In this document: piece after piece, positions 10,848-20,063 of the stretch
How positions within the stretch are numbered: the stretch's first letter is position 1
Layout of the letters: each line of letters begins with the position of its first letter
From: Paraburkholderia eburnea
GTDB lineage: Bacteria; Pseudomonadota; Gammaproteobacteria; Burkholderiales; Burkholderiaceae
Direction: 5' to 3'
Length of the DNA: 64,000 nt
Assembly: GCF_002917095.1 (NCBI RefSeq)
Contig: NZ_PQGA01000003.1
Coordinates: forward strand, 62,001 to 126,000
Position numbers and translations under genes: made by a program
The notes under the pieces: model-generated
What the model saw: only the letters and a program-made list of their open reading frames with translations
What the model was told of the DNA's origin: nothing
The model's database searches: none

Positions 10848-11483
10848 ATGAGAAGCGCAGACGACGTGCTCCTGTTGATCGACCTGCAATACGACTTCAT
10901 GCCGGGCGGGGCGCTGGCCGTCGCGCACGGCGATGAAGTCGTGCCGGTCGCCAACCGGCTCGCGCAGGGCTTCCGGCATGTGGTACTCACGCAGGACTGG
11001 CACCCGGCGGAGCACGTGTCGTTTGCGGCCAATCACGCCGGGCGCGAACCCTTCGAGACCCTCGCGCTCCCGTATGGCGAGCAGGTGCTGTGGCCGACGC
11101 ATTGTGTGCAGGGCACGCAAGGCGCGGCGCTGCATCGCGATCTCGACGTGCCGCATGCGCGTGCATTGATCCGCAAGGGCCATCACGCCGATGTCGACAG
11201 CTACTCCGCGTTTCTCGAAGCCGACCGCAGGACGCCCACGGGCCTCGCGGGCTATCTGCGCGAGACCGGCGCGAAGCGCGTCTACTGCTGCGGGCTCGCG
11301 ACCGACTATTGCGTCGCGTGGTCCGCGCTCGATGCGCGCGCCGCCGGTTTCGAGACCGTGCTGATCGAAGACGCCTCGCGCGCCATCGATCTGAACGGCT
11401 CGCTGGCGCGCGCGTGGGAGCAGTTGCAGGCTGCGGGCGTGAAGCGCGCGCAGTCGGCCGACGTGCTCGCGGGCCGCGTCTGA
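10848..11483 (+). CDS. pncA: Nicotinamidase
   Basis: PncA deaminates nicotinamide to nicotinate for NAD salvage. The 211-residue protein has the isochorismatase fold. The catalytic Asp is in [13 protein letters not shown] (residue 12), the metal ligands are in QDWHPAEH, a conserved lysine follows in [14 protein letters not shown], and the nucleophilic cysteine is in [11 protein letters not shown]. It starts 29 bases after the fadB-type gene and precedes a thiolase, so it may be transcribed with beta-oxidation genes although its pathway differs. Confidence 0.95.
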   Translation: MRSADDVLLLIDLQYDFMPGGALAVAHGDEVVPVANRLAQGFRHVVLTQDWHPAEHVSFAANHAGREPFETLALPYGEQVLWPTHCVQGTQGAALHRDLDVPHARALIRKGHHADVDSYSAFLEADRRTPTGLAGYLRETGAKRVYCCGLATDYCVAWSALDARAAGFETVLIEDASRAIDLNGSLARAWEQLQAAGVKRAQSADVLAGRV

Positions 11484-11571
11484 AGAGCGACGCGAACAGC
11501 GACTCGATAAGCAACTTGATGAACGTCCAACGCCACTATTCGCAGCATCCATAATTTTGCTGGAGACACGC

Positions 11572-12750
11572 ATGACTGACGCCGTAATCGTTTCGACCGC
11601 CCGCACGGGCCTCGCCAAATCGTGGAAGGGCGCCTTCAACATGACGCATGGCGCCACGCTCGGCGGCCATGTCACGCAGGCCGCCGTCGAGCGCGCAAAG
11701 ATCGACCCCGCGCGCGTCGAGGACGTGATCATGGGTTGCGCGAACCCCGAAGGCGCCACGGGCGCCAATATCGCGCGCCAGATCGCGCTGCGCGCGGGTC
11801 TGCCGGTTTCGGTGCCGGGGATGACCGTGAACCGCTTCTGTTCGTCGGGACTGCAAACCATTGCGCTGGCCGCGCAACGCGTGATCGCCGGTGAAGGCGA
11901 CGTGTTCGTGGCAGGCGGCGTGGAATCGATCTCGTGCGTGCAGAACGAGATGAACCGCCACATGGTGGCCGAAGGCTGGCTCAACCAGCACAAGCCGGAA
12001 ATCTACTGGAGCATGCTGCAGACGGCCGAAACCGTCGCGAAGCGCTACGAGATTTCGAAGGAGCGCCAGGACGAATACGGCGTGCAGTCGCAACTGCGCG
12101 CGGCGGCGGCGCAGGCCGCGGGCCTCTTCAACGACGAAATCGTGCCGATCACGGTGCTTGCCGGCGTCGGCGACAAGGCCACGGGCCAGCTCGTCACGAA
12201 GGAAGTCACGATTGCCGCCGACGAAGGCATTCGCGGCGACACCACGCTCGAAGGCGTGTCGAAGATCCGCACGGCGCTGCCGGGCGGCGTCATCACGGCC
12301 GGCAACGCGAGCCAGTTCTCGGACGGCGCAAGCGCCTGCGTGGTGATGAACGCCAAGGTCGCGGAGCGCGAAGGCCTCCAGCCGCTCGGCATCTTCCGCG
12401 GCTTCGCGGTGGCCGGTTGCGAGCCGGACGAAATGGGCATCGGCCCCGTTTTCGCGGTGCCGAAGCTCCTCAAGCAGGCGGGCCTCAAGGTCGAGGACAT
12501 CGATCTGTGGGAGCTGAACGAGGCCTTCGCCGTGCAGGTGCTCTACTGCCGCGACAAGCTGGGCATTCCCGCCGATCGCCTCAACGTGAACGGCGGCGCG
12601 ATCGCGGTCGGTCACCCGTATGGCGTGTCGGGCGCGCGTCTCACGGGCCACGCGCTGATCGAAGGCAAGCGCCGTGGCGCGAAACTCGTGGTCGTTACGA
12701 TGTGTATCGGCGGCGGGCAGGGCGCGGCGGGGCTGTTCGAAGTCGTGTAA
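11572..12750 (+). CDS. Acetyl-CoA C-acyltransferase (thiolase)
   Basis: This thiolase cleaves 3-ketoacyl-CoA in the last step of beta-oxidation, or condenses acetyl-CoA. The 392-residue length is typical. The acyl-accepting cysteine is in [10 protein letters not shown] near residue 90, the catalytic His is in [17 protein letters not shown] near 350, and the second cysteine is in [14 protein letters not shown] at the C-terminus. TGGAGA precedes the ATG at 11572, which decides the start over an ATG 15 bases upstream. With the FadB-type gene just before it, a degradative FadA-like role is the best reading. Confidence 0.93.
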   Translation: MTDAVIVSTARTGLAKSWKGAFNMTHGATLGGHVTQAAVERAKIDPARVEDVIMGCANPEGATGANIARQIALRAGLPVSVPGMTVNRFCSSGLQTIALAAQRVIAGEGDVFVAGGVESISCVQNEMNRHMVAEGWLNQHKPEIYWSMLQTAETVAKRYEISKERQDEYGVQSQLRAAAAQAAGLFNDEIVPITVLAGVGDKATGQLVTKEVTIAADEGIRGDTTLEGVSKIRTALPGGVITAGNASQFSDGASACVVMNAKVAEREGLQPLGIFRGFAVAGCEPDEMGIGPVFAVPKLLKQAGLKVEDIDLWELNEAFAVQVLYCRDKLGIPADRLNVNGGAIAVGHPYGVSGARLTGHALIEGKRRGAKLVVVTMCIGGGQGAAGLFEVV

Positions 12751-13198
12751 GGCGCGGGTAGAGGCGCGGCGGGCAGCAGAACGCACGCGCCTTGTTTGTG
12801 CGTCGCTCACGGCACAGCACAGCCGATGTGCTCCTGGGCGACGTATTGTTTGTCTTCTTGCCGATAGAGCGTCTGCATGGGCGAAAGCGGGTTGAGCGCC
12901 ACATCCCGATACCTGATCAGCCGTTTTCCCTCAACGCTCGCGCCGGGTATGCGCTTGGGCTGGATGGCGGCCGAGCGCTGACATTCGCGTATTCGTGTCT
13001 GAACGAACCGGTTTCGCGGGCCGTGCTCGCCGGGGTGCAGGGCATTGGCGCGATGGCGCACCGCCCGGTTCACGATCCAGCGGCGCGCGGCCGCTGAAAG
13101 CACGGCCCTCGCATCGCACGGCACACGGTTATCATGACGGCAGTTTCGCGCCTGGCGGCGCGGCACTTTCGTTCAAGACAGACAGAAAAGGTGATTAC
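12751..13198. other. 448-base intergenic region, possible short minus-strand ORF
   Basis: No gene here is certain and I see no hairpin with a T-tract. On the minus strand the frame that ends at 12807 reads at its C-terminus RLIRYRDVALNPLSPMQTLY and then a Q/D/K-containing tail, which looks more protein-like than the usual antisense shadow. The frame is open up to 13166, but no start has a convincing ribosome binding site. It could be a small gene, a decayed one, or chance. Confidence 0.3.
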
Positions 13199-13501
13199 GT
13201 GATTCGTCATATCGTGATGTGGAAGCTCAAGGAATCGGCCGAGGGTGCAACGCGCGCCGAGAATCTCGCGACGTTCCGCACGCTGCTCGAAGGCTGCCGC
13301 GATCTGGTGCCGGGCACGCTGCATCTCGAAGTGGGCCTCGCGGGCGAGGGTCTCGATTCGACTTACGACCTCGTGCTCGTGTCCGATTTCGCCGATAAGG
13401 CCGCGCTCGACGCCTATCAGGTTCACCCCGAGCACCAGAAGGTGAAGGACTTCGCCAAACGCGTGGTCGAAACGCGTCAGTGTGTCGATTACGTTGCGTG
13501 A
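13199..13501 (+). CDS. Dabb family (stress-responsive alpha/beta barrel) protein
   Basis: Dabb proteins are small dimeric alpha/beta barrels; some are cyclases or oxygenase-like, but most bacterial ones have no assigned reaction. The 100-residue protein starts VIRHIVMWKLKE, typical of the family, and contains HLEVGLAG, the STYDLVLVSDF strand and the HPEHQKVKDF helix. The start is GTG at 13199, preceded by AAGGTGA. The gene ends nine bases before the thioesterase gene, so the two are probably one transcript. Confidence 0.88.
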   Translation: MIRHIVMWKLKESAEGATRAENLATFRTLLEGCRDLVPGTLHLEVGLAGEGLDSTYDLVLVSDFADKAALDAYQVHPEHQKVKDFAKRVVETRQCVDYVA

Positions 13502-13509
13502 TTGAAGCC

Positions 13510-14004
13510 ATGACCGTCGATATGAAGCAAGACGCAAAGCAGGAAAACCAGCAACCGACGATCGAAAGCCCCTTCGTCGATGAGCTCGGTGCGCGGCTCG
13601 TGAGCGCACGCGATGGCGCAAGCGAGGTGCTGTTGCCGCTCGCGCCGCGTCACATGAATACGTGGCAGGTGGTGCACGGCGGCGTGACCATGACGCTCGC
13701 CGATATCGCGCTGGCGATGGCCGCGCGCAGCGTGGCCGCCGACGGCGTGGGTGTCGTCACCGTCGAAATGAAGGTGAACTTCATGCAGCCCGGCCGCGGC
13801 GAGTTGCGCGCGTATGGCCGCGTGCTGCACCGCTCGACCACGATGGCCTATTGCGAAGGCGAAATCCGCGACAGCGAAGGCCATTTCGTCGCCAAGGCGC
13901 TCGGCACTTTCAAGTACATGCGGCGTCTCGCCGTGGGCCGCGATGTGGTGCGTCAGCGCCTGCGCAGCGACCCGGACGCGACGCCCGGTCCCAGCGACGG
14001 CTGA
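13510..14004 (+). CDS. PaaI-type thioesterase (hotdog fold)
   Basis: A single hotdog domain of about 120 residues fills most of this 164-residue protein. The active-site region NTWQVVHGGVTMTLADIALA is near residues 50-69 and shows the HGG motif of PaaI-like acyl-CoA thioesterases. The later strand YCEGEIRDSEGHFVAKALGT completes the fold. The natural substrate is unknown; a CoA-ester clean-up role fits the neighbouring beta-oxidation genes. I use the ATG at 13510, just past the Dabb stop codon. Confidence 0.88.
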   Translation: MTVDMKQDAKQENQQPTIESPFVDELGARLVSARDGASEVLLPLAPRHMNTWQVVHGGVTMTLADIALAMAARSVAADGVGVVTVEMKVNFMQPGRGELRAYGRVLHRSTTMAYCEGEIRDSEGHFVAKALGTFKYMRRLAVGRDVVRQRLRSDPDATPGPSDG

Positions 14005-14073
14005 GCTTTTGCGCTCGCCGTTTTCTATCCGCGCGGCGCGAGCCGCGCTTTCATGAAGTCAATCCCGAACGCC

Positions 14074-15072
14074 ATGACCCAGACCAATCGCCAGATCCTG
14101 CTCGCGTCGCGCCCTGAAGGCGTCGCCAGCGTCGATAACTTCCGTCTCGTCGAAACGCCGCTCGCGCCGCTCGCACAGGGTCAGGTGCGCGTGCGCAATC
14201 ACTGGCTTTCGCTCGACCCGTATATGCGCGGCCGCATGAACGACAGCAAGTCGTACGCGACGCCGCAGGCGCTCGATTCGGTGATGATCGGCGGCACTTC
14301 GGGCGAGGTGGTCGAATCGCTCAACCCGAAGTTCAAGGTCGGCGACAAGGTGGTCGGCATGGCGGGCTGGCAGGAATTCAGCACGTCCGATGGCAACGAT
14401 CTGCATGTCGTCGATACGACGCATGTGCCGCTCTCCGCGTACCTCGGCCCGGTCGGCATGCCCGGCGTGACGGCATGGTATGGCCTGAACCGCATCATTG
14501 CGCCGAAGGCGGGCCAGACCGTCGTGGTCAGCGCGGCCAGCGGCGCGGTCGGCAGCGTGGTCGGCCAGCTTGCGAAGCGTGCGGGCTGCCGCGCCGTGGG
14601 CATCGCGGGCGGCGCGGACAAGTGCCGCTATGTGGTGGAGGAACTGGGCTTCGACGCCTGCGTCGACTACAAGGCCGGCAATCTCTATCAGGACCTCAAG
14701 GCCGTGACGCCGGACGGCGTGGACGGCTACTTCGAGAACGTGGGCGGCGCGGTGCTCGACGCCACGCTCGCGCGCATGAACGCGTTCGGGCGCATCGCGC
14801 TGTGCGGCATGATCGCGGGCTACGACGGCGAGCCGGTGCCGCTCAAGTATCCGCAACTGCTGCTCACGCAGCGCCTGCTCGTGCAGGGCTTCATCGTGTC
14901 CGAGCACATGGACGTGTGGCCGCAGGCGCTGACGGAACTCGGCGGGCTGGTCGCGCAGAAGAAGCTCGTCTACCGCGAAACGGTGGCAGAAGGGCTGGAA
15001 AACGCGCCTGGCGCGTTCCTCGGCATGCTCAAGGGGCAGAACTTCGGCAAGCAGCTCGTCAAGCTGATCTGA
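14074..15072 (+). CDS. NADP-dependent oxidoreductase (CurA / prostaglandin reductase-like)
   Basis: This is a zinc-free medium-chain reductase that reduces alpha,beta-unsaturated ketones or aldehydes with NADPH. The 332-residue product has SLDPYMRGRM near residue 47, the nucleotide-binding AASGAVGSVVGQLAK near 152, and the family segment VDGYFENVGGAVLD. ATG codons at 14053 and 14074 are in frame; 14074 gives MTQTNRQILLASRP, the usual family N-terminus, and neither has a strong ribosome binding site. A terminator follows. Confidence 0.92.
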   Translation: MTQTNRQILLASRPEGVASVDNFRLVETPLAPLAQGQVRVRNHWLSLDPYMRGRMNDSKSYATPQALDSVMIGGTSGEVVESLNPKFKVGDKVVGMAGWQEFSTSDGNDLHVVDTTHVPLSAYLGPVGMPGVTAWYGLNRIIAPKAGQTVVVSAASGAVGSVVGQLAKRAGCRAVGIAGGADKCRYVVEELGFDACVDYKAGNLYQDLKAVTPDGVDGYFENVGGAVLDATLARMNAFGRIALCGMIAGYDGEPVPLKYPQLLLTQRLLVQGFIVSEHMDVWPQALTELGGLVAQKKLVYRETVAEGLENAPGAFLGMLKGQNFGKQLVKLI

Positions 15073-15089
15073 CATAGCAGGCACGGACA

Positions 15090-15120
15090 GGCCGGCTCGA
15101 TATGCCGGCCAGTTTTTTTT
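15090..15120 (+). terminator. Rho-independent terminator after the CurA-like gene
   Basis: A 7-bp GC stem (15090-15096 with 15104-15110) is followed by a run of eight T residues two bases later. The next gene, the SDR, begins at 15172 and should have its own promoter. Confidence 0.88.
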
Positions 15121-15171
15121 CGACGCACGGAAATATCCTTGCAGTCCTAACGAATCATAGAGGAGACGCTT

Positions 15172-16056
15172 GTGTCCGATCCGTTCCAGTTCGAAGGCCG
15201 CGTGGCCGTCATCACCGGCGCCGCCAGCGGCTTTGGCCGCGCGTTCGCGCAGCAGGCCGCCGCGCTCGGCATGAAGCTCGTGCTCGCCGATGTCGATGCC
15301 GACGCGCTCGAAGGCGTCGTCGCGGCGATGCGCGATCAAGGCGCGCAGGCAATCGGCGTGCGCACCGATGTGCGCGACCCGGCGCAGGTGGACGCGCTCG
15401 CGAAGGCCACGCTCGACACCTATGGCCGTGTTCATCTGCTCTTCAACAATGCGGGCGTGGGCACGGGCGGCTTCGTGTGGGAAAGCAGCGCGAAGGATTG
15501 GGACTGGGTGTTCGGCGTCAACGTGATGGGCGTCGCCAACGGCGTGCGCAGCTTCACGCCCGCGATGCTCGCGCAGGGCGAGCGCGCGCACATCGTCAAT
15601 ACGGCGTCGGTGGCGGGGCTGCTCGCGCCGTCCGCGATGGCCGTCTACAACGCGTCGAAACACGCGGTCGTGGCGCTCACCGAGACGCTCTATCACGACC
15701 TGAAGAACGTCGGCGCCCAGGTGAGTTGCTCGCTGCTGTGCCCGGCGTTCGTGCCGACCGGCATCGCCAACGCCGAGCGCAGCCGTCCCGACGATCTGCG
15801 TAACGACGCGCCGCCCACGCGCTCCCAGCAGGCCGCCGATCTGCAATTGCAGCGCGCCGTGCGCTCGGGCCGCCTCACGCCCGAGGACGTGGCGAAGGCC
15901 ACCTTCGACGCCGTGCGCGACGGCCGCTTTTATATCCTCACGCATCCGGGCATACTCGCGTCGGTCAAGCTGCGTCACGAGGACATCGAGACGCTGCGCA
16001 ATCCCACCGATCCGCTCTCGCTCAAGCCCGAAGTCAAGGAGGCGCGCGCGCAGTAG
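15172..16056 (+). CDS. Short-chain dehydrogenase/reductase (SDR)
   Basis: This is a classical NAD(P)-dependent oxidoreductase of 294 residues; the substrate cannot be told from sequence. The cofactor motif TGAASGFGRAF begins near residue 14, NNAG is near 91, the catalytic Ser lies in NTASVAGLLAPSA and the Tyr-Lys pair in YNASKHA near 158. The start is a GTG at 15172, preceded by AGGAGA. It is followed after 27 bases by an esterase on the same strand, so they may form a two-gene unit. Confidence 0.9.
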   Translation: MSDPFQFEGRVAVITGAASGFGRAFAQQAAALGMKLVLADVDADALEGVVAAMRDQGAQAIGVRTDVRDPAQVDALAKATLDTYGRVHLLFNNAGVGTGGFVWESSAKDWDWVFGVNVMGVANGVRSFTPAMLAQGERAHIVNTASVAGLLAPSAMAVYNASKHAVVALTETLYHDLKNVGAQVSCSLLCPAFVPTGIANAERSRPDDLRNDAPPTRSQQAADLQLQRAVRSGRLTPEDVAKATFDAVRDGRFYILTHPGILASVKLRHEDIETLRNPTDPLSLKPEVKEARAQ

Positions 16057-16083
16057 CGCTCAGACTGGAGGCATCGAACGCCC

Positions 16084-17055
16084 ATGCCGCTCAACGCGAA
16101 GATCGCACTCGTACTCGACATGGTGGCCCGCGCGGGCCGCAAGCCGTACCACGAACTCACGCCGCAGGCGGCGCGCGCGTCGTATGAGAAGAGCGCATCG
16201 GTGCTGGAGATTCCGGCCGCGCCGATGCATTCGGTTGAAGACATTGCGGTGCCGGTGCGCGACGGCGCGTCGATTCGCGCGCGGCTGTATCTGCCGGTCG
16301 AGCCGCAGTGGTCGCAGCCGCTGCCCGCGCTGATCTATTTTCATGGCGGCGGCTTCACGGTGGGCAGCGTCGACACACATGACGCGCTGTGCCGCATGTT
16401 CGCGCACGACGCGCGCTGCGCGGTGCTGTCGGTCGATTACCGGCTGGCGCCCGAGCACAAGTTCCCGACCGCCGTGCACGATGCCTTCGACGCTTTTGCG
16501 TGGCTGCACGCCCATGCGGCGCGGTTCGGCATCCATCCGGCGCGCCTCGCGGTGGGGGGCGACAGCGCGGGCGGCACGCTGGCAACGGTGTGCGCCGTGA
16601 TGGCGCGCGACGCAGGCATCGCGCCCGTGCTGCAACTGCTGATCTATCCGGGCACGGGCAGTCATCAGCAGACGGATTCGCACCGACGTCTCTCTAGCGG
16701 TTATCTGCTGGAAGCGCCCACGGTCCAATGGTTTTTCAATCACTACGTGCGCGACGTTTCCGATCGCCAAGACTGGCGTTTTTCACCGCTCGACGGCACG
16801 CAGGGCACGGATGGCACGCCCGATTTTCATGGCTTGGCGCCCGCGTGGATCGCCGTGGCGGAGTTCGATCCGCTCGTCGATGAAGGCGTGGCGTACGCGG
16901 AAAAGCTGCGCGCGGCGGGTAACGCCGTCACGCTCGTGCGCTACGAGGGGATGATTCACGAGTTCTTCAAGTTCGGCACTTTCGTCGAGGAAGCGCGGCG
17001 CGCTCACGCGCAGGCCGCGCAGGCACTGCGCGAGGCGTTCGATTCGGCGAAGTGA
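16084..17055 (+). CDS. Alpha/beta hydrolase, HSL-type esterase
   Basis: This is a predicted carboxylic ester hydrolase of the hormone-sensitive lipase family. The 323-residue protein has the oxyanion motif FHGGGFTVGS near residue 86, the nucleophile elbow GGDSAGGTLA near 158, the acid residue in EFDPLVDEG near 261 and the catalytic His in MIHEFFKFGTF near 289. There is no signal peptide, so it should be cytoplasmic. It meets the convergent NRDE gene with a three-base gap and no obvious terminator. Confidence 0.92.
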   Translation: MPLNAKIALVLDMVARAGRKPYHELTPQAARASYEKSASVLEIPAAPMHSVEDIAVPVRDGASIRARLYLPVEPQWSQPLPALIYFHGGGFTVGSVDTHDALCRMFAHDARCAVLSVDYRLAPEHKFPTAVHDAFDAFAWLHAHAARFGIHPARLAVGGDSAGGTLATVCAVMARDAGIAPVLQLLIYPGTGSHQQTDSHRRLSSGYLLEAPTVQWFFNHYVRDVSDRQDWRFSPLDGTQGTDGTPDFHGLAPAWIAVAEFDPLVDEGVAYAEKLRAAGNAVTLVRYEGMIHEFFKFGTFVEEARRAHAQAAQALREAFDSAK

Positions 17056-17058
17056 GTT

Positions 17059-17913
17059 TTAAACCGGATCGAAACTGTCCACCGTCGCGCTTACCGTGTA
17101 GCGTTCGCGGCGCTCGAAAGCGCCCGGACGCGCAATGCGGTGCGAGCCGTCGTCGTCGCTGCGCTCGCTGACTTCCACGTCCAGATGTTCGCCATTGACG
17201 CGCACGCGTAGCGCCGTGGTGCCGCGCGTGCCGTAATCGGGCGTATCGATAAAGGCCGCCGACAAGGCGCGCTCCCGCTCCAGCGGAATGCCGGTGGCGG
17301 GCAGTTGAGCGTCGGGTGCGGTGCGCGGGTCGCGCATGATGCCAATCAGCGTATCCAGCGGCACGTCCGGGCCGTTCGCCACTTGCTGCGCGAGTTCGGC
17401 GCGTTTGTGCACGAGCTTGGGCCAGGGCGTATCGAGCACGGCGTTCGAGATGCCGTGCGTGCCGTCGGGCAGCAGGGCGGGCGCCTTGTCGGCGCGGTTG
17501 CAGTACCAGGCCAGCTCACGGCGCGTCCAGTCGCCGACGATCAGATTGAAGCCGTTGTACAGATCGCCTTCGCGCGCCACCGCTTCGAGATAGCCGAGCG
17601 GCGTGTCGCACGATTGCGGCAGATCGGCCGCGCCAGTCAGCCAGCGCGAGACCAGCGTGCCGCGCGTGGGCGCGTCGGGACGCATCTCATGCGGCGCGCG
17701 GTAATTGGTGAGCGCGGCGAAGCGCCCGCCGCGCGTCATGCCCAGCCACGTCCCGCCGCCGACCAGATCGCGGCCCGCCAGCACGTCGGGCGCATCGTCC
17801 CACCATTGCAGGGGCGCGGCGGTGCGGCGCAGGAATTCGTCGCGGTTGGCGGCGAGCGTGAAGAGCGCACCGTCGCTCGCGCGCGGCCGCCAGTCGAATA
17901 CGATCAGGCACAT
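17059..17913 (-). CDS. NRDE family protein (TANGO2-like)
   Basis: This family is named for its Asn-Arg-Asp-Glu motif, seen here as ANRDEFLRR near residue 23. The N-terminal MCLIVFDW places a cysteine at position 2, as in N-terminal-nucleophile folds. Further conserved blocks are GGGTWLGMTRGGRFAALTNY and GFNLIVGDW, then the segment TAPDAQLPATG and a tail with RGTTALRVR. The protein has 284 residues. Its biochemical role is unknown; the eukaryotic relative is linked to haem or lipid handling. AAGGAGA precedes the ATG. Confidence 0.9.
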   Translation of the reverse strand: MCLIVFDWRPRASDGALFTLAANRDEFLRRTAAPLQWWDDAPDVLAGRDLVGGGTWLGMTRGGRFAALTNYRAPHEMRPDAPTRGTLVSRWLTGAADLPQSCDTPLGYLEAVAREGDLYNGFNLIVGDWTRRELAWYCNRADKAPALLPDGTHGISNAVLDTPWPKLVHKRAELAQQVANGPDVPLDTLIGIMRDPRTAPDAQLPATGIPLERERALSAAFIDTPDYGTRGTTALRVRVNGEHLDVEVSERSDDDGSHRIARPGAFERRERYTVSATVDSFDPV

Positions 17914-17958
17914 GGCGCGCGGTCTCCTTCGGGCGCGGCGACGCTGGGCGTCAAGGCA

Positions 17959-18975
17959 TCAAACCTCGGTGGGCAGGGCGTAGGGCAGCGGCAGGATGCG
18001 CAGCGCGGGACCTTCGGCCGAACCCAGATGCACGCTGCCTGTCTCCAGCGCGGCGAGCTTGATCTCGGCGAGCAGATCGACGCCGCCTTCGGGCGAGACT
18101 GCCGCGTTCACGATCAGGCCGCAGGGTTGGCCCGGATCGTCGGAATGGAATAGCTCCACGCCCGCATGGGCGGCGTCGAGACCCGCCGCGACGCTCGCCA
18201 GCGCCGTGCGGCGCTTGATCGTGCCGCGATACTGGCTGCGCGCGACGATTTCCTGGCCCGGATAGCAGCCCTTCTTGAAGTTCACGCCGCCCAGCACGTC
18301 GTAGTTGACCATTTGCGGCACGAACTGCTCGCTCACCGGCTGGGTGATGCGCGGCTCGCCGGCGCGGATGTCGAGCCAGTCCCACACGGCGGGCGACACG
18401 GCCTTGAGGTCATCGCCGAGTGTGGCGAGCTTCGCCTCGACGGCTTCCTTCGGGCCGACCCACAGATAGCGCAGGCGTCCGGCCGCGTCCGGCATACGGA
18501 TCAGCGTGCCGGCGGGATCGTCCACCTTGACGTGCACGCCGTCGGGCAGCGCGTCGAACACGCGGGCCAGCGCGCCGCGCACTTCACCGGCGAGACCCAC
18601 GACGAGCAGCTTGTCGGTGTCGTCGGTGAGCTTGGCCTTGGCGCGCAGCACGAACATCGACAGGCGCTTTTGCACGGCGGCCTGGACGTCCTTCGAAATC
18701 AGCAGGCGGATCGTCTCGCCGGTCTTCCAGGTGAGGAACGAGGCGAGCAGGCGGCCCTTGGCGGAGCAGTAACCCGCCAGGCGCGCACCCGCGACATCGA
18801 GATGCTGGACGTCGTTGGTGAGCTGGCCATGCAGGAAGCTGGCGGCGTCGTCGCCATTGGCGTCGATCACGCCGAACTGCGGCAGGATTGCGTAGGCGCC
18901 GTCGTTGAGGACAGCGTCGAAATCGGCCGCGGTCGGGGTGTCGGGGGTCGGGTGTGTTGCGAGCGGTGCGTTCAT
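17959..18975 (-). CDS. ygfZ: YgfZ/GcvT-domain protein, folate-binding, iron-sulfur repair
   Basis: YgfZ is a tetrahydrofolate-binding protein needed for the activity of some iron-sulfur enzymes such as MiaB. The diagnostic motif FKKGCYPGQEIVARSQYRG is present near residue 232, with its conserved cysteine. The N-terminal part carries DAASFLHGQLTNDVQ and YCSAKGRLLASF, typical of the family. The product is 338 residues. It runs opposite to mltG; its start at 18975 is only 77 bases from the mltG start, so the two promoters share a short space. Confidence 0.93.
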   Translation of the reverse strand: MNAPLATHPTPDTPTAADFDAVLNDGAYAILPQFGVIDANGDDAASFLHGQLTNDVQHLDVAGARLAGYCSAKGRLLASFLTWKTGETIRLLISKDVQAAVQKRLSMFVLRAKAKLTDDTDKLLVVGLAGEVRGALARVFDALPDGVHVKVDDPAGTLIRMPDAAGRLRYLWVGPKEAVEAKLATLGDDLKAVSPAVWDWLDIRAGEPRITQPVSEQFVPQMVNYDVLGGVNFKKGCYPGQEIVARSQYRGTIKRRTALASVAAGLDAAHAGVELFHSDDPGQPCGLIVNAAVSPEGGVDLLAEIKLAALETGSVHLGSAEGPALRILPLPYALPTEV

Positions 18976-19052
18976 GGATTCGGGGAACAGTCAATCCTGA
19001 CTTTAGCGAGGGCGAGCGGTTATTATATGAGGTCCCCCAGAGTCATGTTTCC

Positions 19053-20063
19053 ATGTCCCTTCTGAAGAAATGCCTTGCAGCGGGCGCAGCGCTCGTGGTG
19101 CTCGGCGCAGCCGCCGCGGGCGGCGTCGCATATTGGGCCACGCAGCCCATCCCGCTTGCCGTCCAGCAGCTCGACGTCACCATCAAGCCGCACAGCTCGG
19201 TGCGCAGCGTCACCACGCAGTTGCGCCGTGGCGGCGTGCCGGTCCAGCCCCAGTTGTTCGTGCTGATGACGCGCGTGCTCGGCCTGCAAAGCCAGCTCAA
19301 ATCGGGCAACTACGAGTTCAAGGCGGGCATCACGCCCTATGAAGTGCTGCAGAAGATGGCGCTGGGCGACGTCAACGAATACGTCGCGACCATCATCGAA
19401 GGCTGGACCTTCAGGCACATGCGTCAGGAACTCGACGCCAATCCGGCGCTGAGCCACGACACGGCCGGCATGAGCGACGCGCAGCTGCTCGCCGCGATCG
19501 GCGCGCCGCCCGCGCCGCAGGGCAGCGGCGAAGGCCTGTTCTTCCCCGATACCTACCTGTTCGACAAGGGTTCGAGCGATCTGGACGTTTACCGCCGCGC
19601 CTACAGGCTGATGCAGACGCGTCTGGACGAAGTGTGGGCCGCGCGCGCGCCGGGCTTGCCGCTGAAGTCGCCTTACGAGGCGCTCACGCTGGCGTCGCTG
19701 GTCGAAAAGGAAACCGGCAAGGCGGGCGACCGCCCGCAGGTGGCGGCGGTATTCACGAACCGGCTCAAGGCGGGCATGCCGTTGCAGACCGATCCGTCGG
19801 TGATCTACGGGATGGGCGAAACCTACATGGGGCGTCTGCACAAGCGCGATCTGCAGGTCGACACTCTTTACAATACGTACCTGCGCCTCGGGCTGCCGCC
19901 GACTCCAATCGCGCTGCCCGGCGCCGCCTCGTTGCAGGCGGCGCTCAATCCGGCCGCGACCGCCGCGCTGTATTTCGTGGCGCGCGGCGACGGCAGCAGC
20001 GTTTTTTCTGACAATCTCGTCGACCATAACAAGGCCGTCGACAAGTACATCCGGGGTAACTAA
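19053..20063 (+). CDS. mltG: Endolytic murein transglycosylase MltG
   Basis: MltG cuts nascent peptidoglycan strands and is thought to set glycan length. The 336-residue protein has one N-terminal membrane anchor (residues about 7-30), a LysM-like segment (VTIKPHSSVRSVTTQLRRGG) and the YceG catalytic domain. The catalytic glutamate is in SLVEKETGKAGDRP near residue 218, and the conserved LQTDPSVIYGMG and NTYLRLGLPPTPIALPG follow. I chose the ATG at 19053, just before the membrane anchor. Its stop codon touches the start codon of tmk. Confidence 0.95.
   Translation: MSLLKKCLAAGAALVVLGAAAAGGVAYWATQPIPLAVQQLDVTIKPHSSVRSVTTQLRRGGVPVQPQLFVLMTRVLGLQSQLKSGNYEFKAGITPYEVLQKMALGDVNEYVATIIEGWTFRHMRQELDANPALSHDTAGMSDAQLLAAIGAPPAPQGSGEGLFFPDTYLFDKGSSDLDVYRRAYRLMQTRLDEVWAARAPGLPLKSPYEALTLASLVEKETGKAGDRPQVAAVFTNRLKAGMPLQTDPSVIYGMGETYMGRLHKRDLQVDTLYNTYLRLGLPPTPIALPGAASLQAALNPAATAALYFVARGDGSSVFSDNLVDHNKAVDKYIRGN

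Noticed and set aside
6650-11032. A minus-strand reading frame open for over 4 kb opposite the acyl-CoA synthetase and FadB-type genes
   Set aside because: It is antisense to two clear genes in the frame that high-GC codon use keeps free of stops; its product is Arg/His/Asp-rich with no family features or ribosome binding site.
14059-15978. A long minus-strand frame opposite the CurA-like and SDR genes
   Set aside because: It spans two recognised genes and the terminator between them, and lacks protein-like features.
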